64,000 nucleotides of DNA from Achromobacter xylosoxidans A8 (GTDB lineage Bacteria; Pseudomonadota; Gammaproteobacteria; Burkholderiales; Burkholderiaceae_B), in contig NC_014640.1 of the NCBI RefSeq assembly GCF_000165835.1, positions 744,001 to 808,000 of the forward strand. Direction: 5' to 3'. Within the stretch, counting starts at the first letter, position 1. The number at the start of each line of letters is the position of its first letter. Shown in pieces: positions 51,050 through 60,641 of the stretch. A program made the position numbers and the translations under genes. The notes under the pieces are model-generated. The model was given only the letters and a program-made list of their open reading frames with translations. It searched no databases and was not told where the DNA came from.

Positions 51050-52777
51050 TTACAGCGTGTCGAGCTTCGTCAGCACGGCTTCAAGCGCGGACTCTACCGG
51101 AATCTTGGCCGCTTCGGTTTCCCGACGGGCCTGCAATTCCACCACACCATCGTTCAGGCCGCGTTCTCCAACTGTTACACGCAGCGGCGCGCCGATCAGC
51201 TCCCATTCAGCAAACATCACGCCCGGGCGGGCATCGCGGTCATCCAGGATGACGTCCACGCCGCGCGCCAGGAGCGATTCATAAAGTTTCTGCGCGGTGT
51301 CACGCACGGTTTCACTTTTGCCCCAGCCGACCGGGCAGATTACCACTTCGAAGGGGGCGATCGCGCGCGGCCAGATGATGCCGCGGGCATCGTGGTTCTG
51401 CTCGATGGCCGCGCCCACGATGCGGGTCACGCCGATGCCGTAGCAGCCCATTTCCAGGACGGCGGGTTTGCCGGTCTCGTCCAGGAAGGTGGCCTTGAGG
51501 GCTTCCGAGTACTTTTTGCCCAGGTAGAAGACGTGGCCCACTTCGATGCCGCGCTGGATCGACAGGGTGCCCTTGCCGTCCGGCGAGGGGTCGCCCGCGA
51601 CCACGTTGCGCAGGTCGGCCACCAGTTCGGGCTCGGGCAGGTCGCGGCCCCAGTTCACGCCCTGGATGTGGAAGTCTTCCTTGTTCGCGCCGCAGACGAA
51701 ATCGGCCATGTTGGCCACGGTGCGGTCGGCGATGACGTGCATCGGACGGACGGTCTTGACCGGGCCCAGGTAGCCGGGCTTGCAGCCGAAGGCCTCGACG
51801 ATCTCGGTTTCCGTGGCGAAGCGGAAACCGGCCAGGCCGGGCAGCTTGCCGGCCTTGATTTCATTGAGTTCATGGTCGCCGCGCAGCAGCAGCAGCCAGA
51901 TGTCGGCGCCCTTTTCGCCGTCGGTGGCCAGCACGATGGACTTGATGGTGCGCTCCAGCGGCAGGCCCAGCAGCTTGGCCACGTCCTCGCACTTGGCGGC
52001 GCCCGGCGTGGGCACGTCGGCCATGGCCTGGGCGGGTTCGGCGCGGGTGGGGTACAGGGCCACGGCCTCGGCCAGCTCGATGTTGGCGGCGTAGTCGGTG
52101 TCGGCGTTGTAGACCAGCAGGTCTTCGCCGGTGTCGGCGATCACCTGGAATTCGTGGCTGCGGGTGCCGCCGATCGAGCCCGTGTCAGCGGCCACGGCGC
52201 GGAATCCCAGGCCCAGACGGCCGAAAATGCGCATGTAGGCGTTGTACATGGTGTCGTAGCTGGCCTGCGCGCCAGCTTCGTCACGGTCGAAGGAGTAGGC
52301 GTCCTTCATGGTGAACTCGCGGCCACGCATCAGGCCGAAGCGCGGACGGCGCTCGTCCCGGAACTTGGTCTGGATGTGATAGAAGTTCACCGGCAACTGG
52401 CGATAGCTGTGGATTTCGTTGCGCGCGATGTCGGTGATGACTTCCTCGGACGTGGGCTGCAGCACGAAATCGCGCTGGTGCCGATCCTTGATGCGCAGCA
52501 ACTCGGCGCCGTACTGCTCCCAGCGGCCCGACTCCTGCCAGAGCTCGGCCGGCTGGACCACCGGCATCAGCAGCTCGATCGCACCCGCGGCGTTCATTTC
52601 TTCGCGGACGATGGCTTCGACCTTGCGGATGACTTTCAGCCCCAGGGGCATGTAGGTGTAGATGCCGCCCGCGAGCTTGCGGATCATCCCGGCCCGGGTC
52701 ATCAGCTGGTGGCTGGCGACTTCGGCTTCGGAAGGGGCTTCTTTGAGGGTGTTGATGTGGTAGTTGGATGCGCGCAT
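51050..52777 (-). CDS. proS: Prolyl-tRNA synthetase, bacterial type
   Basis: A 575-residue class II synthetase of the ProS-type with an internal editing (INS) domain of about 180 residues between motifs 2 and 3, which removes Ala-tRNA(Pro). Motif 1 is in '[20 protein letters not shown]', motif 2 in '[21 protein letters not shown]' region, motif 3 in '[14 protein letters not shown]'; the anticodon-binding domain ends the protein. It is divergent from rppH with 65 bp between starts. Confidence 0.97.
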   Translation of the reverse strand: MRASNYHINTLKEAPSEAEVASHQLMTRAGMIRKLAGGIYTYMPLGLKVIRKVEAIVREEMNAAGAIELLMPVVQPAELWQESGRWEQYGAELLRIKDRHQRDFVLQPTSEEVITDIARNEIHSYRQLPVNFYHIQTKFRDERRPRFGLMRGREFTMKDAYSFDRDEAGAQASYDTMYNAYMRIFGRLGLGFRAVAADTGSIGGTRSHEFQVIADTGEDLLVYNADTDYAANIELAEAVALYPTRAEPAQAMADVPTPGAAKCEDVAKLLGLPLERTIKSIVLATDGEKGADIWLLLLRGDHELNEIKAGKLPGLAGFRFATETEIVEAFGCKPGYLGPVKTVRPMHVIADRTVANMADFVCGANKEDFHIQGVNWGRDLPEPELVADLRNVVAGDPSPDGKGTLSIQRGIEVGHVFYLGKKYSEALKATFLDETGKPAVLEMGCYGIGVTRIVGAAIEQNHDARGIIWPRAIAPFEVVICPVGWGKSETVRDTAQKLYESLLARGVDVILDDRDARPGVMFAEWELIGAPLRVTVGERGLNDGVVELQARRETEAAKIPVESALEAVLTKLDTL

Positions 52778-52800
52778 GTTTAAAGGTGGCAGCAGATACG

Positions 52801-52806
52801 TATAAT
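52801..52806 (+). promoter_or_regulatory. TATAAT -10 element of rppH
   Basis: A consensus TATAAT lies 36 bp before the rppH ATG in the short divergent gap with proS. A good -35 is not apparent. Promoters for the two directions must overlap here. Confidence 0.5.
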
Positions 52807-52842
52807 CGACCGTAATTGTATTGAATTCGGTGGGGGTGGCCC

Positions 52843-53415
52843 ATGCTTGACCGCGAAGGCTACCGCCCCAATGTCGGCATCATTCTCGTCAACGGTAGAA
52901 ACGAGGTCTTTTGGGGCAAGCGTATCAGGGAACATGCCTGGCAGTTCCCCCAAGGCGGCATCAAGTACGGCGAAAGCCCGGTGCAAGCCATGTATCGCGA
53001 ACTCCATGAAGAGGTGGGCTTGAAGCCCGAGCATGTCCGTATTTTGGGGCGTACACGCGATTGGTTACGTTATAACGTGCCCGATCACTTCGTCCGGCGT
53101 GAGTGGCGCGGCCACTATAAAGGACAAAAGCAGATTTGGTTCTTGTTGCGCCTGGTAGGACGTGACAGCGATGTGTGCTTGCGCGCGACGCAGCATCCGG
53201 AATTCGATGCCTGGCGCTGGAGCCAGTATTGGGTGCCCCTGGATGCCGTGATCGAGTTCAAGCGCGATGTCTACACCCAGGCGCTGAACGAGTTGTCGGC
53301 TATCCTCTTCCGGCGCCATCACGAAACCCGCTACCTGCGCCAACGGGTGCACGGGCAACGGGCGGCAGACAATCTGCCCGAAGGAACGGACGGTCATGCG
53401 CATATTGTTGGTTGA
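52843..53415 (+). CDS. rppH: RNA pyrophosphohydrolase RppH
   Basis: A 190-residue Nudix hydrolase that removes pyrophosphate from 5'-triphosphate RNA to start mRNA decay. It has '[20 protein letters not shown]', the Nudix box in '[20 protein letters not shown]' and '[13 protein letters not shown]'. The C-terminal tail '[19 protein letters not shown]' is short compared with some relatives. Its last 20 bp overlap the start of the response-regulator gene, so it heads the tctDE-tctBA transcription unit. Confidence 0.94.
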   Translation: MLDREGYRPNVGIILVNGRNEVFWGKRIREHAWQFPQGGIKYGESPVQAMYRELHEEVGLKPEHVRILGRTRDWLRYNVPDHFVRREWRGHYKGQKQIWFLLRLVGRDSDVCLRATQHPEFDAWRWSQYWVPLDAVIEFKRDVYTQALNELSAILFRRHHETRYLRQRVHGQRAADNLPEGTDGHAHIVG

Positions 53416-54082
53416 AGACGAACGGGACATGGCGTCCTGGTTGATGCGCGCGCTCGCCCAGAGCGGATTCGTGCCGGACCACGCGGCCGACGCCCGTACC
53501 GCCGAAGCCTTCATGGCAGGCACCGAATACGACGCCATCGTCATGGACCTGCGCCTGCCCGACAAGCATGGGCTGGTGGTGCTGCGCGAAATGCGCAACC
53601 GCGACGACCGCACCCCCGTGCTGCTGCTCACCGCCCAGGGCGCCCTGCAGGATCGCGTGCGCGGCCTGAACCTGGGCGCGGACGACTTCCTGACCAAACC
53701 CTTCGCGCTCGAGGAACTGGAAGCGCGCCTCACGGCGCTGGTGCGCCGCAGCCGCGGCCGCCAGCATCCGCGGCTGCAATGCGGCTCGCTGTCCTACGAC
53801 AGCGAAAGCCGCGCCTTCACCCTGGACGGCTCGCTGCTGTTCCTGACCCCGCGCGAACATGCCGCCCTGGCCGCCTTGTTGACCCGCAGCGGCTATCCGG
53901 TGGACAAGTCCCAATTGTTCGGCAAGGTCTTCACCCACGACAGCGAGGCCAATCCGGATGCCATCGAGGTCGTGCTGCACCGGCTGCGCAAGAAACTGAC
54001 CGGCAGCGACGTGCGTATCGTCACCGTGCGCGGGCTGGGCTACATGCTGGAAAGCGTCGCCAGCGAGTCCGCGGAATCCTGA
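53396..54082 (+). CDS. OmpR-family response regulator, TctD-like
   Basis: A 228-residue two-domain regulator. The receiver domain has phosphoacceptor D51 in 'IVMDLRLPD' and the switch Lys in 'DFLTKPF'; the winged-helix effector domain runs from about 125, with '[16 protein letters not shown]' and '[20 protein letters not shown]'. Linkage to a TctE-like kinase and TctBA transporter makes carboxylate (citrate-type) control likely. It overlaps rppH by 20 bp, and the kinase GTG start touches its stop. Confidence 0.9.
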   Translation: MRILLVEDERDMASWLMRALAQSGFVPDHAADARTAEAFMAGTEYDAIVMDLRLPDKHGLVVLREMRNRDDRTPVLLLTAQGALQDRVRGLNLGADDFLTKPFALEELEARLTALVRRSRGRQHPRLQCGSLSYDSESRAFTLDGSLLFLTPREHAALAALLTRSGYPVDKSQLFGKVFTHDSEANPDAIEVVLHRLRKKLTGSDVRIVTVRGLGYMLESVASESAES

Positions 54083-55615
54083 GTGAGGCTGCGGCTATCC
54101 GAGCTGCCGCGCGTGGGCATCCGCGCGCTGCTGATCATTCTGCTGCTGCCGGGCGTGATCATGCTCCTGGTGGTAGACAGCGTGAACGACTACCGCACCC
54201 TGGCCGAGATCACCAACGAAGCCTACGACAGCGCCCTGGTGGAGCCGGCCCGGGTGCTGGAAAGCAGCCTGGAATTCACGCCTGACGGCAATCTGCAGGT
54301 CGCCACGCCGCTGTACGCGCAGGTGATGCTCGAGTCCCGCGCGGGCCTGCGCAAGTACTTCCGCATCGAAGAGATCGACCCGCCCCTGCCGGACGGCGCC
54401 GCGGTGCCCACGGCCCCGGGCAAGACCCTGCTGGGCATGCCGGAAATGCCGCGTCCGCCCAGCTGGCCGCGATCCAACAGCCAGCCTATTTTCTACGACA
54501 GCGTCTATCGCAACGATCCCGTGCGGGTCGTCGCGGTGGTGCGGGATCTGTATTACCAGGGGCAGCACCGGCAGGTACTGGTGGTCGTGGCCGAAAGCAC
54601 CGGCAAGCGTATCGAAGCCGAGAACAACGCGCGGCGCCAGGAAATCCTGCGCGACACGCGCATGCTGGCGCTGGTGGCGCTGCTGGTGTGGTGGGGCGTG
54701 TCGTGGGCGCTGAAGCCGCTACGCCGGCTGCGCAACGATATCCGTGCGCGCCGCCCGGATGACCTGACGCCGCTGGACGCCTCGCGCGTGCCCAGCGAAG
54801 TGGCGCCGCTGGTCGATGCGGTCAATCACCATATCGCCCGCTACCGTCGCGTCCTCGATGAACAATCGCAGTTCCTGGCCGATGCCTCGCATCAGCTGCG
54901 CACGCCGCTGGCCATCATGCTGACCCAGGCCCAGTACGCCCTGCGCGAGCGCGATCCGGCCCGCGCGCAGGAAGGCCTGCGCGGCATCGTCGACCAACTG
55001 GGCCGCACGCGCCGCCTGACCGAGCAGTTGCTGTCCCTGGCCCACGCCAATCAGGCCGATCAGCTGCCGCGGCAGTTGCTGGACATGAACGCCGTGTCGC
55101 GCGAGGTGGTGCTGCAATACCTGCCGCTGGCGCACGAAAAGCAGCAGGACCTGGGCTGGGTGCAGGCCGGCTCCGAAGAGGGGCTGGAGATCCCCGCACC
55201 GGTTTCGGGCAACGAGGCCGAACTGCACGAGGCGCTTTCGAACCTGGTGCACAACGCCATCCATTACGCCCCAGTTGGCGCGCGCATTACCGTATCGGTC
55301 TGCTGCCACGCCAACCGCGCCGAGGTTGCCGTGTCCGACAACGGGCCAGGGCTGGACCCGATACTGCGCCAGCGGGCCTTCGCGCGTTTCGAACGCGTCG
55401 GTACGGACAAACCGGTCGCCTCGTCTGGGTCGGGCCTGGGGCTGGCGATCGCCCGCGCCTATGCCCGCCGCAACGACGGCGACATCGAACTGCGCGACGG
55501 CGAACCGAACGCCCAGGGGGGCGTAGGACTGGCTTCCGTGCTGTGGTTGCCGCTCGCGTCCACCGTCTCGCAGTATCCGCGTCCGCTCGATGTCGAGCTC
55601 AAGGGCGATCAGTAA
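54083..55615 (+). CDS. Sensor histidine kinase, TctE-like
   Basis: A 510-residue inner-membrane kinase starting with GTG directly after the regulator stop. The first helix is about residues 10-30; a periplasmic sensor (2CSK_N type) of about 150 residues is followed by a second helix near 195-212. The phosphoaccepting His is in 'DASHQLRTPLAIML'; the ATPase N, G1 and G2 boxes are 'ALSNLVHNAIHYAP', 'VSDNGPGL' and 'GSGLGLAIARAYA'. TctE-type kinases sense tricarboxylates. Confidence 0.9.
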   Translation: MRLRLSELPRVGIRALLIILLLPGVIMLLVVDSVNDYRTLAEITNEAYDSALVEPARVLESSLEFTPDGNLQVATPLYAQVMLESRAGLRKYFRIEEIDPPLPDGAAVPTAPGKTLLGMPEMPRPPSWPRSNSQPIFYDSVYRNDPVRVVAVVRDLYYQGQHRQVLVVVAESTGKRIEAENNARRQEILRDTRMLALVALLVWWGVSWALKPLRRLRNDIRARRPDDLTPLDASRVPSEVAPLVDAVNHHIARYRRVLDEQSQFLADASHQLRTPLAIMLTQAQYALRERDPARAQEGLRGIVDQLGRTRRLTEQLLSLAHANQADQLPRQLLDMNAVSREVVLQYLPLAHEKQQDLGWVQAGSEEGLEIPAPVSGNEAELHEALSNLVHNAIHYAPVGARITVSVCCHANRAEVAVSDNGPGLDPILRQRAFARFERVGTDKPVASSGSGLGLAIARAYARRNDGDIELRDGEPNAQGGVGLASVLWLPLASTVSQYPRPLDVELKGDQ

Positions 55616-55816
55616 CTTCTCCGCATTTCCGCTTTCATCCGCAGCTTCCGTTCAGGGATAACCCCCGAATTCAGGATCGCGACAGCGCACAGAAAGCGGA
55701 TTAGCAGCTTCCTTCCGTAATCTGCGTCCGGGCCTGTCGCCAGGACCCGGGTCGCGCTCGCTTCGAGCGGCACATCCCCGGGCAGGCGCGCGGACCGCAC
55801 CACGAAGGAGGATGAA
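55616..55816 (+). other. Gap where tctC would be expected
   Basis: In the usual tctDE-tctCBA arrangement the binding-protein gene lies here. Only 200 bp exist, with no reading frame resembling TctC and no remnant recognised. A GAAGGAGGATGAA RBS for tctB ends the region. Confidence 0.6.
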
Positions 55817-56290
55817 GTGCAAAAGACAATCAATAGAAAGGACTATTACGGCGGAGCGCTGATGGTCCTCATCGGGCTGGGGGCAATCTACGGCGGGACC
55901 GACTATCACATCGGCTCCCTGAGCCACATGGGACCCGGCTTTTTCCCTGCGGCGCTCGGCGGTCTGCTGGCGCTGACCGGCGTGCTGATCGCTATCTCGG
56001 CGCGCTCGGGCGAATCGTCCGCGCCGCCACCCGGCGACGGCCACGGCCATGGACTGCCGGATTTCCGCGGCGGCGCCTGCATCCTGCTGGGCATCCTGGC
56101 TTTCCTGCTGCTGGGCCATTACGGCGGCTTGCTGCCCGCCACGTTCGCCATCGTATTCATTTCTGCGCTGGGCGACCGCAAGAACACGATCAAGCAGGCC
56201 ATCCTGCTTTCGGTCGCCATGACCGCCATCGCGGTCGTCGTCTTCTGGTGGGCGCTGCAGCTGCAGCTTCCGCTGTTTCGCTGGGGTTGA
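55817..56290 (+). CDS. tctB: Tripartite tricarboxylate transporter small subunit TctB
   Basis: A 157-residue inner-membrane protein with four predicted helices. It begins at GTG after a strong GAAGGAGG site. The opening 'DYYGGALMVLIGLGAIYGGTDYHIGSLSHMG' region and 'GPGFFPAALGGLLALTGVLI' are typical of TctB. An internal His/Gly-rich loop 'PGDGHGHGLPDF' separates helices 2 and 3. It precedes tctA by 6 bp and forms the permease complex with it. Confidence 0.92.
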   Translation: MQKTINRKDYYGGALMVLIGLGAIYGGTDYHIGSLSHMGPGFFPAALGGLLALTGVLIAISARSGESSAPPPGDGHGHGLPDFRGGACILLGILAFLLLGHYGGLLPATFAIVFISALGDRKNTIKQAILLSVAMTAIAVVVFWWALQLQLPLFRWG

Positions 56291-56296
56291 AGCGCC

Positions 56297-57826
56297 ATGA
56301 TTTCGCAATCCTTGATGGACCTCTGGTACGGCTTCGGCGTTGCCTTCCAGTGGCATAACCTGATGTGGTCGTTCTTCGGCGTGCTGGTGGGCAACCTCAT
56401 CGGCGTGCTGCCCGGCATGGGCGCGCTGTCAGCCATTTCCATTCTGCTGCCGCTGACCTACGTGATGCATCCAGTGCCCGCCATCCTGATGCTGGCCGGC
56501 ATTTTCTATGGTTCGCAGTACGGCGGCGCCATTGGCGCGATCCTGCTGAATCTGCCTTCGCATCCGCCGCACGCGGTCACCTGCCTGGACGGCTATCCGC
56601 TGACCAAGCAGGGCAAGGGCGGAACAGCGTTGGGCATCACGATGATCTGTTCGTTCTTCGCCGCATCGGTGGGGATCATCGTCATGATCTTCGCCTCGCC
56701 GCTGCTGGTGGAAGTCGCGTTCAAGTTCGGTCCGACCGAGATTTTCTCGATCATGCTGCTGGGTCTGCTGGCAGGCGCCACGATGTCGCGCGGCTCGCCG
56801 CTCAAGGGCGTGGCAATGACCTTGTTCGGCCTGATGTGCGGCGTGGTGGGCACGGACGTGAACACCGGCACCATCCGCTTCTCCTTCGGTCTGCTGGACC
56901 TGTCCGACGGCCTGGAACTGGTGGCGATTTCGATGGGCCTGTTCGGCGTGGCCGACTTCCTGATGAGCGTCAACCGCATGACCATCATCGGCAGCGGCGC
57001 CAAGCTGCGCCTGCGCGACATGCGGCCCAGCAAGCAGGAACTCAAGACTGCTTTCTGGCCCATGGTCCGCGGCACGGCGGTGGGCACGCTGTTCGGCGCC
57101 ATGCCCGGCACCGGTCCCACCATCACCACTTTCGTGGCCTATGCGCTGGAGCGCAAGATCTCCAAGACGCCCGAGAAGTTCGGCACCGGCATGATCGCCG
57201 GCGTGGCGTCGCCCGAAGCCTCTTCGCACTCCAAGACGCAGGTCGACTTCATCCCCACGATGAGCCTGGGCATTCCCGGCGACGCGGTGATGGCGCTGAT
57301 CCTGGGCGCGCTGCTGATCCAGGGCATCCAGCCCGGCCCGCAGCTGATCACCGAGCATCCGGACATCTTCTGGGGCCTGATCGCCAGCTTCTGGGTGGGT
57401 AATGTGCTGCTCATGGTGCTGAACGTGCCGCTGATCGGCGTGTGGGTGAAACTGCTGCAGGTGCCGTACCGCTACCTGTTCCCGTCAGCGCTGTTCTTCA
57501 TCGCGGTGGGCGTGTTCAGCACGCAGAACAGCCTCTTCCAGATATGGGAAGTGCTGGCGTTCGGCGTGATCGGCGCGATCCTGATGACGCTGGAGTTTTC
57601 CGTCGCGCCCATCCTGCTCGGCTTCGTGCTGGGGCCGATGGTCGAAGAGAACTTCCGCCGCGCGCTGTTGCTGTCCCGCGGCGATCTGGCGGTATTCGTG
57701 GAACGGCCGATCAGCGCCTGGTTCATTGGCGCAAGCGCCTTGCTGATCTTCCTGCAAGTGTGGGCATTCCTGCGCCGCAACAAGAACAAGGACAAGAGCA
57801 AGCCCGAGGTGCCGCAAGCGGCCTGA
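56297..57826 (+). CDS. tctA: Tripartite tricarboxylate transporter large subunit TctA
   Basis: A 509-residue inner-membrane permease with about twelve helices. TctA family motifs are 'GVLPGMGALSAISILLPLTY', 'YGSQYGGAIGAILLNLP' and 'MPGTGPTITTFVAYALERK', with a late 'LGFVLGPMVEENFRRALLLS'. It imports a carboxylate driven by an ion gradient and requires a periplasmic TctC (Bug) binding protein, which is not encoded next to it. A terminator follows at 57850-57882. Confidence 0.95.
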   Translation: MISQSLMDLWYGFGVAFQWHNLMWSFFGVLVGNLIGVLPGMGALSAISILLPLTYVMHPVPAILMLAGIFYGSQYGGAIGAILLNLPSHPPHAVTCLDGYPLTKQGKGGTALGITMICSFFAASVGIIVMIFASPLLVEVAFKFGPTEIFSIMLLGLLAGATMSRGSPLKGVAMTLFGLMCGVVGTDVNTGTIRFSFGLLDLSDGLELVAISMGLFGVADFLMSVNRMTIIGSGAKLRLRDMRPSKQELKTAFWPMVRGTAVGTLFGAMPGTGPTITTFVAYALERKISKTPEKFGTGMIAGVASPEASSHSKTQVDFIPTMSLGIPGDAVMALILGALLIQGIQPGPQLITEHPDIFWGLIASFWVGNVLLMVLNVPLIGVWVKLLQVPYRYLFPSALFFIAVGVFSTQNSLFQIWEVLAFGVIGAILMTLEFSVAPILLGFVLGPMVEENFRRALLLSRGDLAVFVERPISAWFIGASALLIFLQVWAFLRRNKNKDKSKPEVPQAA

Positions 57827-57849
57827 GCGCGGCAGCCCTCAGCCTGAAC

Positions 57850-57882
57850 ACGGCCCGGCAATCTGCCGGGCCGTTTGATTTG
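57850..57882 (+). terminator. Intrinsic terminator of tctBA
   Basis: ACGGCCCGGCA (57850-57860) pairs perfectly with 57864-57874; loop ATC, followed by TTGATTTG. Confidence 0.8.
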
Positions 57883-57935
57883 TGGGGCGGCATCCCTCAT
57901 GCTTGAGCCTTCCCGAGCCTGCACTCAGAGCCATC

Positions 57936-58865
57936 ATGCACATACTCTTTGCCTGCCCCCACCACGATCCCGCCGCCTGGGTTCCGCTCCTGGAAGCCGC
58001 CATGCCCGGCTGTCGCATCTCCGTGTGGAACCCTGACGGCCCGCCCTCGGGCGCGGAAGCCGCCTTGGTCTGGCGTCCGCCGGCAGAGCTCTTCGCGCAC
58101 GAGACCGGCCTGAAGACGCTGTTCAATCTGGGCGCCGGCGTCGATGCCTTGCTGAAGATGCCCGAGATCCCGCCGCATGTGCGCATCGTCCGCCTGGAGG
58201 ACGCGGGCATGTCGGTGCAGATGGCCGAGTACGCGCTGTACGCGCTGCTGCGCGTCTCGCGCGATTTCGAAGACTTCGATCATGCGCAGGCGCGCCAGCA
58301 TTGGGACACTCGCGAAGGCTCGCGCCAGGCGGACTGGCCGGTCGGCGTGCTGGGGCTGGGGCAGGTGGGCGCGCGCGTGGCGCAGATCCTGGCCCAGTTT
58401 GGCTATCCCGTGGCCGGCTGGTCGCGTTCGCCGCGCGAGATCCCGGGCGTGGAGTCCTACGCGGGCGAAGCCGCCTTGCCGGCGTTCCTGGCCCGCACGC
58501 GCTTCCTGGTGAACGTGCTGCCGCTCACGCCGGACACGATCGGCATCCTCAATCGCGACACGCTGTCGCAGCTTCTGCCGCATGCGCATCTGGTCAACGT
58601 GGGCCGCGGCGAACATCTGGTCGAAGACGATCTGGTGCAGATGCTTGAAGAAGGCGAGATCGACGGCGCCACGCTGGACGTCTTCCACACCGAGCCCTTG
58701 CCCAAGGACCATGCGTTCTGGCGCGATGCGCGCGTGCACGTCACGCCGCATATCGCGGCGCGCACCTTGCGCGACGAAAGCATCCGGCAGATCGCGGACA
58801 AGGTTGCGCAACTGCAGCGCGGCGAATCCATCAGCGGCGTGGTGGACCGCTCGCGCGGCTACTGA
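57936..58865 (+). CDS. ghrA: Glyoxylate/hydroxypyruvate reductase A
   Basis: A 309-residue D-2-hydroxyacid dehydrogenase that reduces glyoxylate and hydroxypyruvate with NADPH. The dinucleotide loop is 'GVLGLGQVGARVAQIL'; the catalytic Arg, Glu and His lie in 'LVNVGRGEHLVEDD', 'DVFHTEPLP' and 'HVTPHIAART'. ATG 57936 begins the family-conserved 'MHILFACP'; the longer frame runs back over the terminator. It converges with a LysR gene and overlaps its end by 7 bp. Confidence 0.92.
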   Translation: MHILFACPHHDPAAWVPLLEAAMPGCRISVWNPDGPPSGAEAALVWRPPAELFAHETGLKTLFNLGAGVDALLKMPEIPPHVRIVRLEDAGMSVQMAEYALYALLRVSRDFEDFDHAQARQHWDTREGSRQADWPVGVLGLGQVGARVAQILAQFGYPVAGWSRSPREIPGVESYAGEAALPAFLARTRFLVNVLPLTPDTIGILNRDTLSQLLPHAHLVNVGRGEHLVEDDLVQMLEEGEIDGATLDVFHTEPLPKDHAFWRDARVHVTPHIAARTLRDESIRQIADKVAQLQRGESISGVVDRSRGY

Positions 58866-59794
58866 GCCGGGGGCAGCGGGGCCTTTTCCAGCCGCTGGTA
58901 CATGGCGGGCAGGCGCTCCGACAGGAAATCGAGCAGGGCGCGCACGGCGGGCATCATGCCCCGCCGCGACGGATAGATGCAATGCACGATGCCTTCGGGC
59001 GACTGCCACTGCGGCAGGACCTGCACCAGTTGGCCGCGCCGCAGCTGTTCGTGCGTGGCGATAGAAGGCAGCAGGGCGATGCCGCGGCCCCGCACCGCGG
59101 CCTCGGTCAGCACGATGAAGTCGTTGCAGGACAGCTGCGGCTTCAATTCAATGTGCACCTCTTCGCCCTTGTCGTTGCGCAACGGCCAGCGCACTTCGTT
59201 TTGCGGATCGCTGAAACTCAGCGTGGTATGCGTGGCGAGATCCTGCGGCGTATCGGGCGTGCCGTGGCGCTGCAGGTAGCTGGGGCTGGCGACCAGCGTG
59301 CCGCGCGCCGTGCCGAAGTGGCGCACGACCAGCTCGGCGTCCGTATCCAGCTTGGTGCGTACGCGCAGGGCCAGGTCCACGCCTTCGCGGATCAGGTCCA
59401 CGCGGCGGTTGGTCACCAGCAATTGCACCGACACGGCGGGCCAGGCGTCCAGGAACTCGGGCAGCAGCGGCGACAGCACGTCCTGCGCGATGGACACCGG
59501 GCAGCTCACGATCACAGGGCCGGTGGGCTCCGCCTGCAACTGCCGCATGGCGTCGTCCGCCGCGCGCGCCGAGGCGGCCATTTCGCGGCAATAGTGCAAA
59601 TAGCGTTCGCCAGCCGAGGTCAGGCGCAAGCGGCGCGTCGTGCGTTGCAACAAGCGTACGCCCAGGCTTTCCTCCAGGTGCGAGATCCGGCGCGACAAGC
59701 GGGATTTCGGAATGTCCAGCGCCCTGGCCGCCGCGCTGAAACCTCCCTGTTCGACCACCTGGGAGAAGTAATAGAGGTCATTGAGATCTTGCAT
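58859..59794 (-). CDS. LysR-family regulator divergent from azoR
   Basis: A 311-residue LysR protein of the CrgA/DsdC-like subgroup, with N-terminal 'LNDLYYFSQVVEQGGFSAAA' and 'ALDIPKSRLSRRISHLEE'. The long region from about 90 is the effector domain. It is divergent from an azoreductase gene with 152 bp between; such pairs respond to quinones or electrophiles and activate the reductase. The gap is AT-rich around 59810-59850, next to the LysR start. Confidence 0.9.
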   Translation of the reverse strand: MQDLNDLYYFSQVVEQGGFSAAARALDIPKSRLSRRISHLEESLGVRLLQRTTRRLRLTSAGERYLHYCREMAASARAADDAMRQLQAEPTGPVIVSCPVSIAQDVLSPLLPEFLDAWPAVSVQLLVTNRRVDLIREGVDLALRVRTKLDTDAELVVRHFGTARGTLVASPSYLQRHGTPDTPQDLATHTTLSFSDPQNEVRWPLRNDKGEEVHIELKPQLSCNDFIVLTEAAVRGRGIALLPSIATHEQLRRGQLVQVLPQWQSPEGIVHCIYPSRRGMMPAVRALLDFLSERLPAMYQRLEKAPLPPAQ

Positions 59795-59946
59795 GATTGT
59801 TCTATGCCTGGAACGAATAGTTCATCATAACCGTATTTATGTGAACAATTAAGCCGTCTACAGTGACGCCATGCACTCGGGATCTGATCAAAGCCTACGG
59901 ATCCTGACCGCCCGCAGCGAGCGGGCCCTCACTGGAGAAATTTGCA

Positions 59947-60576
59947 ATGAAGACCCTGGTTATCCTTTCCTCTATTCTCGGCGATCGTTCCAACAGCAAG
60001 CAATTGGCCGATCACCTGATCAACCGCGTCAAGGCGTCCAACCCGGCCGCGGCCATCAAGGTCCGTGACCTTGGCGCGCAACCCATCCCGTACTTCGACG
60101 GCAACACCGCCGGCGCGCTGTTTACCCCGGCGGATGCCCGCAGCGTGGAACAGCAACGCCTGGTTGAGATGAGTGACACGCTGGTCGCCGAAGTGATGGA
60201 GGCCGATCGCATCGTCTTCGCCGTTCCGGTCTACAACTTCAACATGCCGGCGCAGTTCAAGAGCTATCTCGACCATCTGGCGCGCGCCGGCATCACCTTC
60301 CGCTATACCGCCGAAGGCGTGCCGGAAGGTCTGGTCAAGGGCAAGCAGGTGTTTGTGCTGACCGCCCGCGGCGGCAAGGCCGAAGGCACGCCCTCGGATA
60401 CGCTGACGCCTTATCTGCGCCAGATGCTCGCCTTCCTGGGCATGACCGACGTCAACTTCATCGCCGCCGAAGGCATGGCCATGGGCGAAGTGGCTGCGCT
60501 GGAAGGCATTGCGCAGGCCAAGCAGCGTATCGATGCGCTGCTGCCCGTCGCGCAACAGGACAGCCTGGCCGCGTAA
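59947..60576 (+). CDS. azoR: FMN-dependent NADH-azoreductase/quinone reductase
   Basis: A 209-residue flavodoxin-fold enzyme that reduces quinones, azo compounds and nitroaromatics by two-electron transfer. The FMN phosphate loop is 'SSILGDRSNSKQLAD', the isoalloxazine contact 'FAVPVYNFNMPAQFKSYLDH' and the later 'VLTARGGKAEGTPSD' are typical of AzoR. GGAG lies before the start. A bidirectional terminator follows. Confidence 0.93.
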   Translation: MKTLVILSSILGDRSNSKQLADHLINRVKASNPAAAIKVRDLGAQPIPYFDGNTAGALFTPADARSVEQQRLVEMSDTLVAEVMEADRIVFAVPVYNFNMPAQFKSYLDHLARAGITFRYTAEGVPEGLVKGKQVFVLTARGGKAEGTPSDTLTPYLRQMLAFLGMTDVNFIAAEGMAMGEVAALEGIAQAKQRIDALLPVAQQDSLAA

Positions 60577-60594
60577 GCGCAGGCCCCAAAAGCA

Positions 60595-60624
60595 AAGGCG
60601 AGCCTCATGGCTCGCCTTTTTTCT
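60595..60624. terminator. Bidirectional terminator between azoR and the HIBADH-family gene
   Basis: AAGGCGAGCC (60595-60604) and GGCTCGCCTT (60609-60618) with loop TCAT. T-rich tracts follow on both strands, TTTTTT on plus and TTTGCTTTT on minus, serving the two convergent genes. Confidence 0.9.
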
Positions 60625-60641
60625 TGCCGCGGGGGCAGGGC

